This document shows, one piece after another, positions 35,301-46,863 of a stretch of DNA of 64,000 nt. The stretch's first letter is position 1. Each line of letters starts with the position of its first letter. Position numbers and translations under genes: made by a program. The notes under the pieces were generated by a model. It saw only the letters and a list, made by a program, of their open reading frames with translations, had not been told where the DNA came from and made no database searches. Origin of the DNA: Tubiluchus corallicola (Eukaryota > Priapulida > Priapulimorpha > Priapulimorphida > Tubiluchidae); contig JAQGDQ010000161.1 in assembly GCA_030141605.1 (NCBI GenBank), forward strand, positions 310,001-374,000, given 5' to 3'.

Positions 35301-37075
35301 TTTCACTGAATTGTTGTAATGTTGAACCCTATTTTTACATTCTGTCATGGAAGAAAATTTTTGTTCGTTTGTGTGTAAGCTAAATTTGTAAAGTTAAATT
35401 TGTCTTTAAAACGCAATAACTTTAAAATAGTTTTACTGCTATTTCGAGAATCAATAAATGAACTTTTTTCATTATGTCTTTAAAGTAAACTGCGTTAATA
35501 AACTTAGTCGAATTGACTATGACTTCCAGAGGTCATATTAAAAGTAAGTCCAATTTCGAGATGTTCACAATTTTCTAAGTGCTACTAAGTTGCAAGTTTT
35601 ACCTCTGGCCTGTCTATTTCGCAAGTTATTGACTCTGCCACACTCTCTCACGCACTTCTTTCTCCTTCGCATTTCCTCTCTTTTCCTTGTTCGCCTATCC
35701 CTCTCATATTTTTTCTCATTCTCTGCCTCTCTTTATCCCTCTCTCACTTTTTCTGTCTCCTTCCTTCTCTTTCTTCCTGATTTCGTGAAAACTGTTGTGC
35801 TTTTTGCTATATAATTTTTCACTGATTTATCACGGATTTATTGATGTCTTTTATTGATACTAGTAACGGTAACCACAACAGGAGAACTACGAGTGATATG
35901 GGAACAGGAGAAGAGCAGCCCACGAGTTATGAATGGCAATTAGCAAGTCTGATTGATGGCAAAAAATTTTTTCCTTTCGTGCAGCAAAAGCCTAACAAAG
36001 ACATAAAGAGTGCTCGATCCATCACTGAACCCGAATACATAAAAGCAATGCAAGAAATAAAAGCTCAAACACGACTGCAGCAGAAACCAAGGCCAATGAG
36101 CCAAGTAGATAGACGCCGGGTTAGTGATTTTTTAACAACTTTTGATTCTATTATAGCTATTAAAAACGGCATATATTGCTCAGTTTTGATTATGTTGTGA
36201 CTTTTCCTACATATGCCTTTGCACACATATGTATATGTATGAAATTTCTTCTATTAAAATCCTATTTATAATGCATTTTTGGTTTCATTTACAGTACAAC
36301 CCGCGACTGGTTGCTTTACTGATCATATTTTAATTTTTTCACATCATATTTCGCTGCTGAACTTATCTCACGCTCGCTTCTCTTCCATTTTTCTCTATCC
36401 TTACCCTATTACTCCGTTATATTGTCTCTTATTGCTAAACAAATTTTAGTTGGAGAAATCTTGTATCGATAGAAAAAAATAAAAATAATATCACCAATGC
36501 GCACTTGGCTCGCAGTATGTTTCAGTACGTTTTTCAGGAATGTTTGTGAGTAGCTTTCTCAGCTCTTCAGCTGAGAATATTTGATTGGCCATTGCGAAGT
36601 GAACTACCGCTGGTTGATTGACGTTTTGTCGACCAGTGTATTTACTGTAGTTTTCAAGTTTTCATAGTAGCATTGGCAATCAGCACCCATGATGTGCCAT
36701 ATTTAATGAAGTAACTGCTTGTTGTAAGTGGTGGTAAAATTTACGCTATTTCTCAGAAAGGAAACTTCATTAATATTTTAACTATAATTTGTGTTTATTA
36801 GAGGTAGACCTTAGTGTACCAAGCCTCGCTATTTCCTTCTTTTATTATAGGCTGTGATCGCACAACGGCAACAGGAAAATTACGCAAAAAACTGTGAACG
36901 CGAAGCAACTTCATACATGAACGCTGTTACTCGCGTTAATACTAGAAGACGAGCCTTGGTGGAGCGAAGTAAAATGAACAGCGAACGTGAACAAGCCAAC
37001 CAGAGTAGAAAGAATATGGTAGATTGGTTAGAAAAGAACAAAATGCAACAACTTAGGAATTACATGCTTCCATAA
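28718..37075 (+). CDS. C11orf16/DUF4537-like protein, 11 exons
   Basis: Exons: 28718-28975, 29507-29708, 30631-30752, 31272-31466, 31793-32061, 33219-33416, 33911-34017, 34550-34739, 35047-35136, 35882-36119 and 36851-37075. The sum is 2,094 bases, 697 residues, and every junction keeps phase. The N-terminal quarter has LARKPNTGCFYPGITLK, IIPALDLVSYG, VGDCVLCKIHSASQKYSPGI and TTVLLWTG, then VKIPVSMYDRI. This resembles the DUF4537 domain of human C11orf16 (an aromatic barrel-like fold: an LAR-x-GFYY element, then a V-x-GD-x-VL element). The middle is polar and likely disordered. The C-terminal exon is a charged helix (QRQQENYAKNCEREATSYM), a coiled-coil candidate. Function is unknown. Exon 5 could instead stop at a TGA (32069-32071). 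The ATG choice is uncertain because an in-frame frame lies upstream. Confidence 0.68.
28976..29506. other. C11orf16-like gene intron 1 with TA microsatellite
   Basis: Begins gtaagt. The acceptor that keeps phase is tttttaag at 29506, weaker than the nearby tttcag. A (TA)n run covers about 29356-29410. Confidence 0.6.
29709..30630. other. C11orf16-like gene intron 2
   Basis: Begins gtgagt and ends attgcaacag. It contains an antisense 73-residue frame (30183-30404) that is protein-like but unrecognised. Confidence 0.6.
32062..33218. other. C11orf16-like gene intron 5
   Basis: About 1.16 kb, from gtgtgg to ttaatctag. Small frames inside (32319-32836) have no recognisable content. If exon 5 instead ends at the TGA, this would be untranslated or intergenic. 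Confidence 0.45.
34018..34549. other. C11orf16-like gene intron 7
   Basis: Begins gtacat and ends ttttcgattgttgcag, a strong acceptor. Nothing else seen. Confidence 0.6.
35137..35881. other. C11orf16-like gene intron 9 with a pyrimidine-rich tract
   Basis: About 745 bases. A C/T-rich stretch (about 35635-35785) with many ctct and tttctt runs gives an artificial Ser/Leu/Phe-rich frame. The intron ends cacaacag. Confidence 0.6.
36120..36850. other. C11orf16-like gene intron 10
   Basis: About 730 bases, from gttagt to ttcttttattatag. No supported feature inside. Confidence 0.6.
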
Positions 37076-37135
37076 ATACGTGTTATATAACAACTGATGT
37101 CGAGTTTTTGTCCTTCTGATTTCTTTGGAAACAAA

Positions 37136-37141
37136 AATAAA
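37136..37141 (+). terminator. Candidate polyadenylation signal, C11orf16-like gene
   Basis: AATAAA 61 bases after the stop codon, a typical distance for a short 3' untranslated region. Confidence 0.4.
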
Positions 37142-37209
37142 AAAATTCAGCCTTAGTTGAAAATGAATTTCTGTACAACTCTGAGCTCTGGTTATTAAAA
37201 GCAAATCAT

Positions 37210-37609
37210 AAAGAGGAAATTGATGCATTTCAAAGGCCGAATTACAGAAACATTTGGTGCCTCAGGTGGCCAAAAAAATTTCAAATAAAGATCTGTACGA
37301 AAAAATAAAAGAACAACCTTGGACAAGAAAAATAAAAAGTTTAAGATGGATTGGGCATATGCTTAGACTACCTCATGATAATCCAGTAAAAATAGCACTT
37401 CAACAAGCATAGAACCAGTCAGAAAACCTGCAGGAGGACAAATGTTAACCTATTTGGATTTTACACAGGAAGATTTAGACAGTTCAGGACTGATCCTTAG
37501 AGATAAATGCACTTGTGATATTGCAGCGAGTAGGGCGACCTGGCATAGGGAGGTGAACAGAATCATGACCCTGGACGTATGATTCATTGGATGATGATGA
37601 TGATGATGT
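37210..37609 (+). mobile_element. LINE ORF2 3' end with (GAT)n tail
   Basis: The plus strand reads KDLYEKIKEQPWTRKIKS and LRWIGHMLRLPHDNP, the family pattern of the C-terminal part of many RTE/jockey-type ORF2 proteins, then stops and frame slips. It ends in a short (GAT/ATG)n run (about 37588-37609), as expected for the 3' tail of such elements. Strongly 5'-truncated. Confidence 0.75.
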
Positions 37610-38152
37610 AGTTGTGATAATCATTGAAGTGGCTGTTATACTTGATTAAATAGTACAATAGTTGAAATATTGTATCAATATTATAAGATTAAATGAATTT
37701 TGATTCTTGTGTAACTGCATACTGGTCACTTATTAAACATTAAATACTCCTGTGCCAAAATGCAGGTTCAACTTTAAGAAATGAAGAGCCTAAATGGAAA
37801 TGTATGTTGTAGTGCTGGTTGCTGACTTCGCTAACTGAATATTGCTGTTTATCACATGTATATTAAACTTCAATTGTTTTAACTAATAAATCTGCATTAT
37901 TTTGATATTTGAGTTTAAAATTCACAGTTAACAGTTATTATTGAATGTTAATACGAGAATAATAGAGATTCGTGTGTATGTGTCAATTAACATTGCTTTA
38001 TGAGACACTTGTTGGCAACTTTTATTTCTTGGTTTGTTTCCTTTAGTGTGTTAGATTCTCTTAACCTCTTTTCTTTCGTTTCAAGCTATTCGACACTTTT
38101 AAGGTAAGGTTAGATTTTAATGCCGGAATTTTTCTATGCTCTTTCTCTACAG

Positions 38153-38240
38153 AAAAGGTGCAGTGTCCCTAAACGAGTGTGCTAGAAGAACAAAGATTAT
38201 CTGCTCCGTGAATTATCCACTTTTCAACCAGAAGCAATAA
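38153..38240 (+). CDS. Exon-like segment, candidate alternative terminal exon
   Basis: A strong acceptor (ctctttctctacag, ending at 38152) is followed by 28 open codons beginning KGAVSLNECARRTKIICS, to a TAA at 38238-38240. It needs two bases from an upstream exon. No partner exon can be assigned. It could be an alternative last exon of the C11orf16-like gene, or chance. Confidence 0.2.
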
Positions 38241-39445
38241 ATCACGCTTAATTGGGAAACTATAGTCTACAGTAAGTGAAACAAAGGCATAATTTTGCGA
38301 TTATTTCATGACCTTTTAGACGTTAAGTATCAATTTGTTTAGGATGTACAAGTAAACAATTAAAATGTGAAGCAATTATGTGATCATTTTCTTACTGTGA
38401 TAATTTTACTGTTATGTTTGCTTGTTTGCTTATACGAGTCATTATTGTCGTTTGTCAAATTTTTGTTAATTGTTAACGAATGTGCTGGATTGCGGTACCA
38501 TTATTCATTGTTCGAGGACATTTTTACGTATTGGAATGTCAACATTAGAAATATTTTGCTGGCTTATTGATATCATTGTCGTTAAATGAATTACAGCTAC
38601 TAAAATAGCTTGAACATTAATCTACAAACAAAATATCTCTGTTTATAAACTTGTAATCTGTATAACCGTTATTATTGGTTTTTAAGTACAAAATTGTATA
38701 GTAACCAATAACAATATGCCGAGTTTTAAATAAATGTAACAGTTAAACAAATTGCGAAAGCTCTTTGTTAATTCTATAGTATATTCGTTTACTTTCATTT
38801 ATTCTTATAATGGGCCTATTCCACATAAAATAAAAATTTTGAAGAATTTATAAATTGCTGACAATAACAATACCCACAAACACTAAGACCAAAATGCAAT
38901 CTGCGGGCCTTGGTGCCTATAGCGTTGTCATACATACTAATGAGCCCTGTCTCATCTAAAACGTACTAAAAATGTAAAATTGCAAACAGGCCTACACGTA
39001 CGATTAGTACAAGTACAGATAGGAGTCAAGGATACACACTTATGAAACTTCAAAGATTATTTGACCGTATCAGTGGTTTTCTGCTGGGATAGTGCTTTCA
39101 TACCGGTAGCACCATAATTTGTATTAACAATCGTTTATATCACTCACTTCTAGTATATGTATGCTGCAATTTTTTGCTACAACTATCACCGCCGTATTTT
39201 GCGATTCTGTTTCCTTTTAAATAATCTGAATCATGCCAGTGCTACAGTGTGTTTTTCCATAATAACTTAGCTTTATTTAACCTTTTCCAGGAGAGGCTCT
39301 ATGATTCTTTTATCTTCATTTCTTCCTCTGTCGCTTTATGTCTTTTTTAATTTCTTTCTTTCATCTTCCAAGTATTGTCCTTTCTATCCTTTCTTTGTTT
39401 TATTCGATCTGCTCCTTATTTCTTAGACACAGTAAGACGCTCCAT

Positions 39446-39447
<2 letters not shown>

Positions 39448-39521
<74 letters not shown>
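39448..39521 (+). repeat. (CT)n microsatellite
   Basis: A long run of ctctct, interrupted once by ttct, ends just before cacgcccctc. It creates spurious Ser-Leu and Arg-Glu reading frames on the two strands. Confidence 0.98.
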
Positions 39522-39522
<1 letters not shown>

Positions 39523-39970
39523 GCCCCTCAGCGCTTTTTGGTTTATTTTTTCTTTTAAACATCGAAATAAAGAAGAAAAAAGAACCATTGTAAGATCTTT
39601 AAAACGAAGGTATAATTTACAAGGAGATATAAGGGCATCGTGTTCATAATTGCTTTGAAATAATTAGAACACAGCTATTGAACAAGCAAAGTTAATGCAC
39701 CTGTCTAGTTGATATAATACTAAGAGATGATAACAGTAGAACGCAACATAAGTGTACAAAATTCTTTGGCTACAAATAACGATGAAGACTGACGATGTCA
39801 GCGTCCAGCGTCATAAACGAGATATAATCTGATGCTGCGTCGCATGTCAATCATTGTTGCCACGGCGACGACGCTTCTAGCCATGTAAGTCGTTTGGAGT
39901 GATCTGGAAATTTTTGGAACTTATTTGGAAACACGGTATTTGGCCCTTTTTAACCCAAAAAACAGCAAAA

Positions 39971-42900
39971 ATGTCTGCAAGAACTAATCAAACCACCGAT
40001 GCACGCAATGTGGTGGAGGAGAGGTATTTCAAGGCCAAAATGGCGCGTCCCGGTACGTTTGGGAACAGGTAGGTTTTCACCTTACGTACATTTAAGTAGG
40101 CACATCAAATTGTGATTTTTTTCGTAATTTCGATGGGCAACAAGTCGGAATCTATCATTCGACAACAAATCTGATGTCTGTTGTAGCCTACTACCATAGC
40201 CGAATGGTTCTGATGAAATTAGAAATTATCAGTCATTAGACCCTTTCCAAAACGTGGCGCAAATTGTCAGCTGTCGTTGTCGTTGTTGATGACACGGTCA
40301 AAAATTGCAGTATGCCTATTGTGCTGCCTATCTTGCGAACGTTCCACAAGAAGGATCCAAGCTCTTGTTACAGATAATACTTTAAGGTAAAAGAAATTAA
40401 GCAATAAACATTGAACTGCACCAGCTACTATATGAATGCACCTTCTGAGCCAATAGACAAGTGAAATCAATTGCCTGGCGTCTGGCGGTCATCCGTCCAC
40501 TTACTAACAGACTCAGCGCTACCTGATCCATTACCGATCAACATAGCACACACACATATTCATCACTCAGCTGTCCTACCTATCCTACATGTTTGTAGCA
40601 ATAAAATTTTCCATTTTTATCGTACAACAATTTTATAAAACTGGCTGTCATTTTTTTGCTTATACGTTTATTTTATACTGGCATGTGTCTTATTCTTTAG
40701 AGTTGACTGGCAAATAACAACACAAAGTCCAGGACCTGGGATTTACAACACCAGAGACACCTATTCTAGAGGCGGAAAACATAGAGCAAATGCTGTACCC
40801 TTCTCTCATATAAATCGGTAAGAAACAATGAAAGAATTTCCCCCTAAATTAAATTTAGTTATTACAAATATAATCACATATAGCTTGGATTACTGTGCCC
40901 TCGTTTGAGAGATTATATTACTCTTTTTTTCTTTCTAGTGATATGCCAACGGTCCCTGGTCCCGGACCAGCAAACTACAGTCCACTGGATGTTGAAAAAA
41001 GTACGTCAAAATATAAAAACGCACCTGCTTACTCCTTTAAAAAGCGACCGATAGATAACATGTCAACGGCTTCGCCTGGTGAGTTGCATTTATGCAATGA
41101 AGTTTCTAGTTGCTTGATGTGGATTTGATTGACTGGAATAGTTTGTTTATTTAGTAGTTGGTGGTATAATTGGTCGTTTAGTCGGTTGGTTGGTTGATTG
41201 GCTAGCCGGTTGATTGATTGATTGGTTGGGTGGTTTGTTGGTTGGCTGTGTGTTTGTTTGTTCGGTTGGTTGGTCGGTTGGTTGATTGGTTGGTTATGTC
41301 AGTGTCCATCCATCGACAATGGCACTTCCTTGCAAAAGGTTAATGAAACCATTTCGGCTTTGGATGGCAGCAAAGCTCCCGACTGTGATGGACTCTTGCC
41401 AGCAATAATCAAACTTTTAACAACTGACATTGTTACTTTTATTGATAATAAACTTGTTAGCCTTGCTTGTGGCACTCGAGTGGTCAAGGCAATTCAGGTT
41501 AGTTTACCTATACGAGTAAAGCAGTTACTTTTTTTCGTGTTGTTTATTAATCCTCTGATTCGTGCGTTTTAAGAGCTATCGGATGATGGTTTTCTGTGTA
41601 ATTTGCACGGTCTCATGATGATAATTGATAGAGTGATATTCCCCACATCTCGTGATAGTCTCACTAACAAGTGAACTGTTTTAAGTAATTTTATTCATTT
41701 TAGCTCGTCACCCAGATGCCTCCTTTTAAGGGATGTAATGAATGCAAGTCAGTAATGATGACAAACACCACTGACTGAAGTATATTAGGGGAGCTATGAG
41801 CTCCAGGTTCTGTATTTATAGAATTTATAGATTATAGAATTATAGAATATATCAATAAAATTTAAAACTGAATTTAACCATAAGCTCCATTCACACTAGT
41901 CATTATGCAGGTATACCTGAAAAGCATAGGATAGTTTTAGGAGGTCTATAGATTAATCGTCACATAACTTATTAAGTGAGACTGGCTACAAAGCCCAGAG
42001 AATGCGTCTTTGCTCATGCGACCAGAGTCCTATAAAGTGAGCAACATGTTTTATCTGGATGTAGTATTTCTGCCGATTTAAGAGTTGGAAGGACTTGTGT
42101 GACCATAATTATGTGACTTATTCAAATGTGATTTATTCCTTATGTGCTCTTATATTAATAAAGGTCTTAGTCACTTTTGAATGACTAACTAACAAATTGA
42201 CTGGCTGACTGAAATGTATGCTAGTGCCTTACACAGGCAATTTGTGGCGCAGTGGAACTAAATGATCAACTGGCTACATGCATAAATTTTAACGTGATGA
42301 GATTTATTAGAACGCGACTAATGAACGCTATATATGTTAAAATAAAATAAAATAAAATATGCTAAAATTGATTCATCTTGCATTTCAGAGATTTTAAACA
42401 ATTTTATTTGCAGGGCCAGCGCAATACACCGTGCCCAGTTACTTCGGGGGAGTGAGTAAAGAGTCAAATAAGACTAACCATCCTGCTGTTCCGTTCACTC
42501 CCCGTGAACATAACGCTCGCCAAGCCAACAGGGTATTTATTCATTGTTATTCATAATAATACGTGCTTTCTTTCATTTAAAAACTTTTGTTTCTTTTGCG
42601 TAAAATTTATATTGTGCCATACGCTAACACAAATATTCAATAATTTTCGCCAGTAGTATATAGTAGGCCTATTTACATACGCATTTAACTGCATGTATGC
42701 GCACGCAAAGTACACTGGACACTGATACGGTGACATTGCGTGCAAATATGCAAATCATAATGGCACACAAACATGCCAATAAAAATGCTTCCATCAGCAA
42801 ATTTTTTCACACTTCAATACTTTTTACGGAATTCAGCACTTAGTCGCATAAGCTACTTGATATTGATAATTATGGCGAGACCAGACACTGGTTCTAAGCG

Positions 42901-45100
42901 GTTCATTATCACAGCCAAAGACACCAAATTGGCACAGATATCTTAGCCACATTTGGGTACGAATGCGTCCTGCATTAACGAATTAAACTACTCAGGTTCA
43001 GTTTTTCGAATGAAGCTTCTTAGACTGGATGAGAATTGAACCCATGCATTCATAAACCTGACCATTCAACTCTGTCATGACCACTCTGCTATGCACTCTC
43101 GCCTCATATGTACTTTCTCGCTTGAACTTAAATTGTTCCACTGTATTACAGGCACCAGGTCCAGCAGCTTATAATGTTGTAGATTTTGATGTTTACAAGA
43201 ATCGAGCTCCAACCATGAAACTTCTTTCTGGACACGGAGAGTGCTTTCGTACCAGCGCTGGGCCTGGACCAGCAGCTTATCGTGTGGGTATTATTATTGC
43301 ATATTGCATATCGTTATTGTATATAGCTCAGAGGGCTTTTTCATACTCATTTCTTGTGGTCTGTAGTAGTGCAACGGAATTAGGGCATCTAAAGCAAATC
43401 ACGGAGGCCAGACGATATAAAATCGAAATTAAACTTTTAAGTGACCTACAACACAAATATCCCAAGGTTGTATCCCATTGTTGAGTAGGTGTTTTTTTGC
43501 AAGCTGCTTATTGAACCGTAAAACAGAATATAAAAGAGAAAAAACTCTATACACTAGACATAAAAATGGAACAGACTACAACAATACAAATAAACCACTT
43601 CTCTATGGTATAACGGTTCAAGCACATAGGTTCAAACTTGCTCCGAGTTATTTCAGTCAGGTATGCATTCAACGATTTTCTGGACCAATGTAGCATTAAT
43701 TTTTGTAACTTGTACATCTTGTGACGAACTTAAAAACACGAACTTCTCATTAGGTGACATATAATGAAAATTAGTACAAAAATTAGATAGTATCAAAACA
43801 TTCCTCTATTATAATGACGTATAGGCCTATAATGGGCATTCTGAACTGCAAAATTTGCAAAAACAATTTCCGGGATGTACAATCATAATCAAAATCTGGT
43901 AAATTATGTATATGGTAAATGTACGTAGATACGTCTGTAAACATTATGGCGTTCTCTTGCGTTTGGATTTCTGTCCTCTGTCCCGGAATATTTACACATC
44001 CTGTATTGATTGCGGAGTTTCTTGACCATTTGCTTCCCTTGTGTTCGAAAATGAGATCTTTCTGCCAATGCCGCATATGTAATCACACAATTTTTCTCCT
44101 CTAAGAACAATAGAGTATCCTATTTTAGGAAAACGTCTGCGAGGAAATCAAAACGTAATACTAGTAGGTCTAACAGAAATGGCATGCTTTCAAGGCTGTA
44201 GAACTAAAAAGAGTTGCTATTTGTTTTGTGCAAAGTCTCTGCTTAACGTTGTGCCATTTTAAATTCTTGCTGTTCTACAAACTCTTGAGGAAAACATGGA
44301 TGACGTACTTTTAAGCCCGCATTAAAATCGGTATTAAATCTCCATTAAATTTTAAAAATTTTCGTACTTCTTCGTCTCTTAGACGCTGCAACAAATTCGA
44401 GGACTAAAATGGGAATTTAATGACTTGTTGTTAATAATAGGTAAAAGGGGAATTCGACAAACTGACAGAAGTACCAGACTTTGGATTTGGAGGTTGCCAC
44501 TCTAGACCACAGTCAAGTTACTCACAGCGTTTAAGTGACGATGATGAAAGATCGCTACCTGCTACGCCGGCAAAATCTAAAACACCGCAAAAAAGACCAC
44601 CATCCAGCGGAAGACCCATATCACCACAACGTACACAACAGCAACAACAACAAAGACCTAAAACTAGAGAAAGCGAAGAGACGAAGTATTACGAAGAGGC
44701 TCAAGCACCTGGCGAGAAAACTAGTGGGAAAGTTGGAGTTGTTGAAGTGTCTTCTCGCAAGAGTGGAGCAGATACGAAGAAGTCAACTTCTCGCGGAGCA
44801 AATGTGCAGGAGTCAACTTCCCAAGGAGCAAGCGTCAAGGAGTCAACGTCTCAAGGAGCAAACGTGAAGGAGTCAAGTTCTAAAGGAGCAAACGTCAAAG
44901 AGTCAACTTCTCGTGGTGCAAGTGTCAAGGAGTCATCTTCTCGTGGTGCAAATGTGAAGGAATCATCTTCTCGGAAGAGTGATATAAGCCCAAAGCAGAC
45001 CAGTTCTCAAAAGAGTAACGCAAGTGCAAAAAGTGGTGCTTCTCAAAAGAGTGGTGGAGGGTCTGTGAAGGAACCACTAAGTGTTGATGATTTGCAATAA
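39971..45100 (+). CDS. ODF3/SHIPPO-repeat protein (ODF3/CIMAP-like) with tandem-repeat tail
   Basis: SHIPPO-repeat proteins are associated with sperm tails and ciliary microtubules. Exons: 39971-40068, 40701-40817, 40939-41078, 42414-42532, 43152-43283 and 44441-45100. The sum is 1,266 bases, 421 residues, phases consistent. It opens MSARTNQTTDARNVVEERYF. Proline-Gly-Pro SHIPPO motifs recur: SPGPGIYNTRDTY, VPGPGPANYSPLD, GPAQYTVPSYFGG, APGPAAYNVVDFD and AGPGPAAYRV. The pattern A-P-x-(Y/F)-x-F ending in a basic residue follows the early ones. The last exon (220 codons) is unlike the rest: a Ser/Pro/Gln-rich start with a short polyglutamine, then ten-residue repeats (44783-44962), then a Ser/Lys-rich end. 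The repeat part is non-globular. The ATG in exon 1 is preceded by caaaa. The SHIPPO call is firm; the vertebrate orthologue within the family is not. Confidence 0.86.
40069..40700. other. SHIPPO gene intron 1
   Basis: About 630 bases, from gtaggt to tattctttag. No feature beyond ordinary intron sequence. Confidence 0.7.
41172..41297 (+). repeat. Imperfect (TTGG/TTGA)n tetranucleotide repeat
   Basis: Runs of ggttggttggttgattgg with variants (ggtcg, gtttg, tgtg). Encodes a spurious Gly-Trp-Leu-rich frame. Confidence 0.9.
41316..41500 (+). mobile_element. LINE reverse transcriptase N-terminal fragment
   Basis: The plus strand reads KVNETISALDGSKAPDCDGL and then LPAIIKLL. This matches the first block of LINE reverse transcriptases (an I-x-x-L-x-x-x-K-A-P-x-x-D-G-x-P element). 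No catalytic part follows. It abuts the tetranucleotide repeat. Confidence 0.55.
42533..43151. other. SHIPPO gene intron 4 with tRNA-like segment
   Basis: From gtattt to gtattacag. Near 43028-43105 the minus strand has an A-box-like TAGCAGAGTGGTCATGAC and a B-box-like GGGTTCAATTC, so a SINE-like head or tRNA relic. Confidence 0.5.
43284..44440. other. SHIPPO gene intron 5
   Basis: About 1.16 kb, from gtgggt to ttaataatag. Several small frames on both strands (43478-44110) have no recognisable content. Confidence 0.6.
44783..44962 (+). repeat. 30-base coding tandem repeat, six units
   Basis: In-frame units encode variants of STSRGANVKE (STSQGASVKE, SSSKGANVKE and others). The nucleotide units are similar, so the repeat grew by duplication of a 30-base block within the SHIPPO last exon. 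Confidence 0.9.
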
Positions 45101-45220
45101 ACAAGTTTCGATATTGCTGTCCCTTGTTTCTAAGGTTGGTAAAAATCAAAAGCATGAATGATGATGCCAAGGACATTTTTATAATCTGATTATGAAAATG
45201 TAAATCAAAGTTATTTAAGA

Positions 45221-45226
45221 AATAAA
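45221..45226 (+). terminator. Candidate polyadenylation signal, SHIPPO gene
   Basis: AATAAA about 120 bases after the stop codon at 45098-45100. Confidence 0.45.
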
Positions 45227-46077
45227 TTATTAAAATGTAAAGGTGACAGATAGGACCAACCTTGTCTACATTTTCGAAAAACTGTGACATGGACTCTTCG
45301 TTGTCATTTTTGCGCAAATGAGTTTATTTTGACACAGTGGATGTGCCACTTATGATATTGCTTAGGTTTTTGGATACAACTGTTCGGCTACAACTGGATG
45401 CATACTGGAGTACAGTACTGAATGCCTTTTCCACCATGTCGTGTGATGTAAAATCAAGTTTTTTTATGTAGCTGTCTTTTTACCTATACAGCAGATAAAG
45501 TAATAAAATCAAGTTATTTGCATATAACTAGTAGTAATAGTTTATTTTCTGTGCAGAGATTTCAGGAGTACGAACAACGCTCTGGATATTGATAAAAATA
45601 TAGGGTAGTGATCCCAGCACTTCAAAAAAAAATAAGGAAATTACAGCCTTTCCTACTCAAGTACCATTGAAATAGAGCTTTTAGGGGAACAAAACCCACA
45701 ACTAGTTCGCATATCATTTACCATCACATCTTTCTTCCTTCAACTTCATTTTCTGCTGCTTTACTACTCCTTTTCTTTTTCTCAATCTACATTCGTTTGG
45801 GATGTGTGCACCAATTAATTACTTCCGAGCACACCGTAGGCCATCTGCAGTTTGGCACTTTGGGTAGATAATAAATATGTTACACATATTAACATTTCAT
45901 GAAGTGTTTTGAAGTGCAATGCTGTAATGGTTGTTGTGGATGTATTTAATAAATAAGAAATAAAATAAAATACTGCCAGAAAAACGTTTGCAGCAGTTGA
46001 GAAGACAAATTCGTAGACTAAGACACAACAGCAGTCCATTAATCAACTATCAGATTTAAAGCGAAGAAGGTGCTGAA

Positions 46078-46150
46078 AAATTGTGTCAATCAGGATTCAA
46101 ACCCAGAACTTTGTGGTTTCAAGCCACATGCCTAGGCCATTTGAACACTG
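46078..46150 (-). repeat. tRNA-derived SINE-like segment
   Basis: The minus strand has an A-box-like TGGCCTAGGCATGTGG and a B-box-like GGGTTTGAATCCTG, about 28 bases apart. No intact acceptor stem, so not a working tRNA gene. Confidence 0.5.
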
Positions 46151-46863
46151 AATTCAACAAATTTGCATCAATTCTCATGCTGAATGCAATCAGTCTGCGC
46201 TACCTATCCGCAGTAAAGAGAAAATAATTAATTAACAAGCTACCAACCATCATATTCTCCCTGCAAACTAATAAAATTCAAAAGCAATAAATCCCTGCAA
46301 ACTAATAAAATTCAAGTAATAAAAAGTAAAAATTTAAGAGAATAAATTCTAACCATTTTTATTAAAACCACAAATCAACAAAATAACACAGTCGGTTACT
46401 ACAAAAAAGTGGAATAGTGTGTGTCAAACGCAATTGAAATCACAGACCATCTGCCTTTACATAAACGCTTACTTCAATAGAAGAAATCTTTATCATTTTG
46501 ACAACACATTCATGATTAACAAACTAGATAACATCTTAGCACCATTTCAGTTTTTACAAGCTTGCTAATAAGCAGTATTCTTACTATACATTATACAGTC
46601 CTAGCTCTAGCATCACAGGTTGAAAAAAACCTTATTGTTATCCCATTACCTTCAGATGTAACACAGTGTTAAAGTGCCTAGAAAAGCTTTAATATGGGAG
46701 CAAAGCATTACCTGGTTACTGTGCTTTCCCTTTACACAAAATAAAAGACAAAAATGACTAAATTAAAGCAATCACAGAGAAGTTAACACATTATGCACAA
46801 CTAGTCTTTTTGCCTATCTTAAATTAGCACTAAAATATAAGAATTATTAATTAGATTATGCGT

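Larger units (their letters stand above)
37076..39970. other. Intergenic region before the SHIPPO gene
   Basis: Contains a candidate polyadenylation signal at 37136, a LINE tail (37210-37609), an exon-like segment at 38153-38240 and a long (CT)n microsatellite near 39448-39521. The last few hundred bases hold the presumed promoter and 5' untranslated region of the SHIPPO gene. Confidence 0.5.
41079..42413. other. SHIPPO gene intron 3
   Basis: About 1.3 kb, from gtgagt to ttatttgcag. Contains the TTGG/TTGA satellite and a reverse transcriptase fragment. The remainder is AT-rich without structure I can name. Confidence 0.7.

Noticed and set aside
35590-35814. Ser/Leu/Phe-rich frame resembling a membrane protein
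   Set aside because: Translation of a pyrimidine-rich intron tract, not coding.
39338-39649. Ser/Leu-rich plus-strand frames and an Arg/Glu minus-strand frame
   Set aside because: Produced by the (CT)n microsatellite.
41222-41300. Gly-Trp-Leu-rich frame that looks like a membrane protein
   Set aside because: Translation of the TTGG/TTGA repeat, running into a LINE fragment.
44535-44867. Alternative basic frame over the SHIPPO last exon
   Set aside because: Shadow of the repeat-rich SHIPPO frame, which is phase-linked to the upstream exons.
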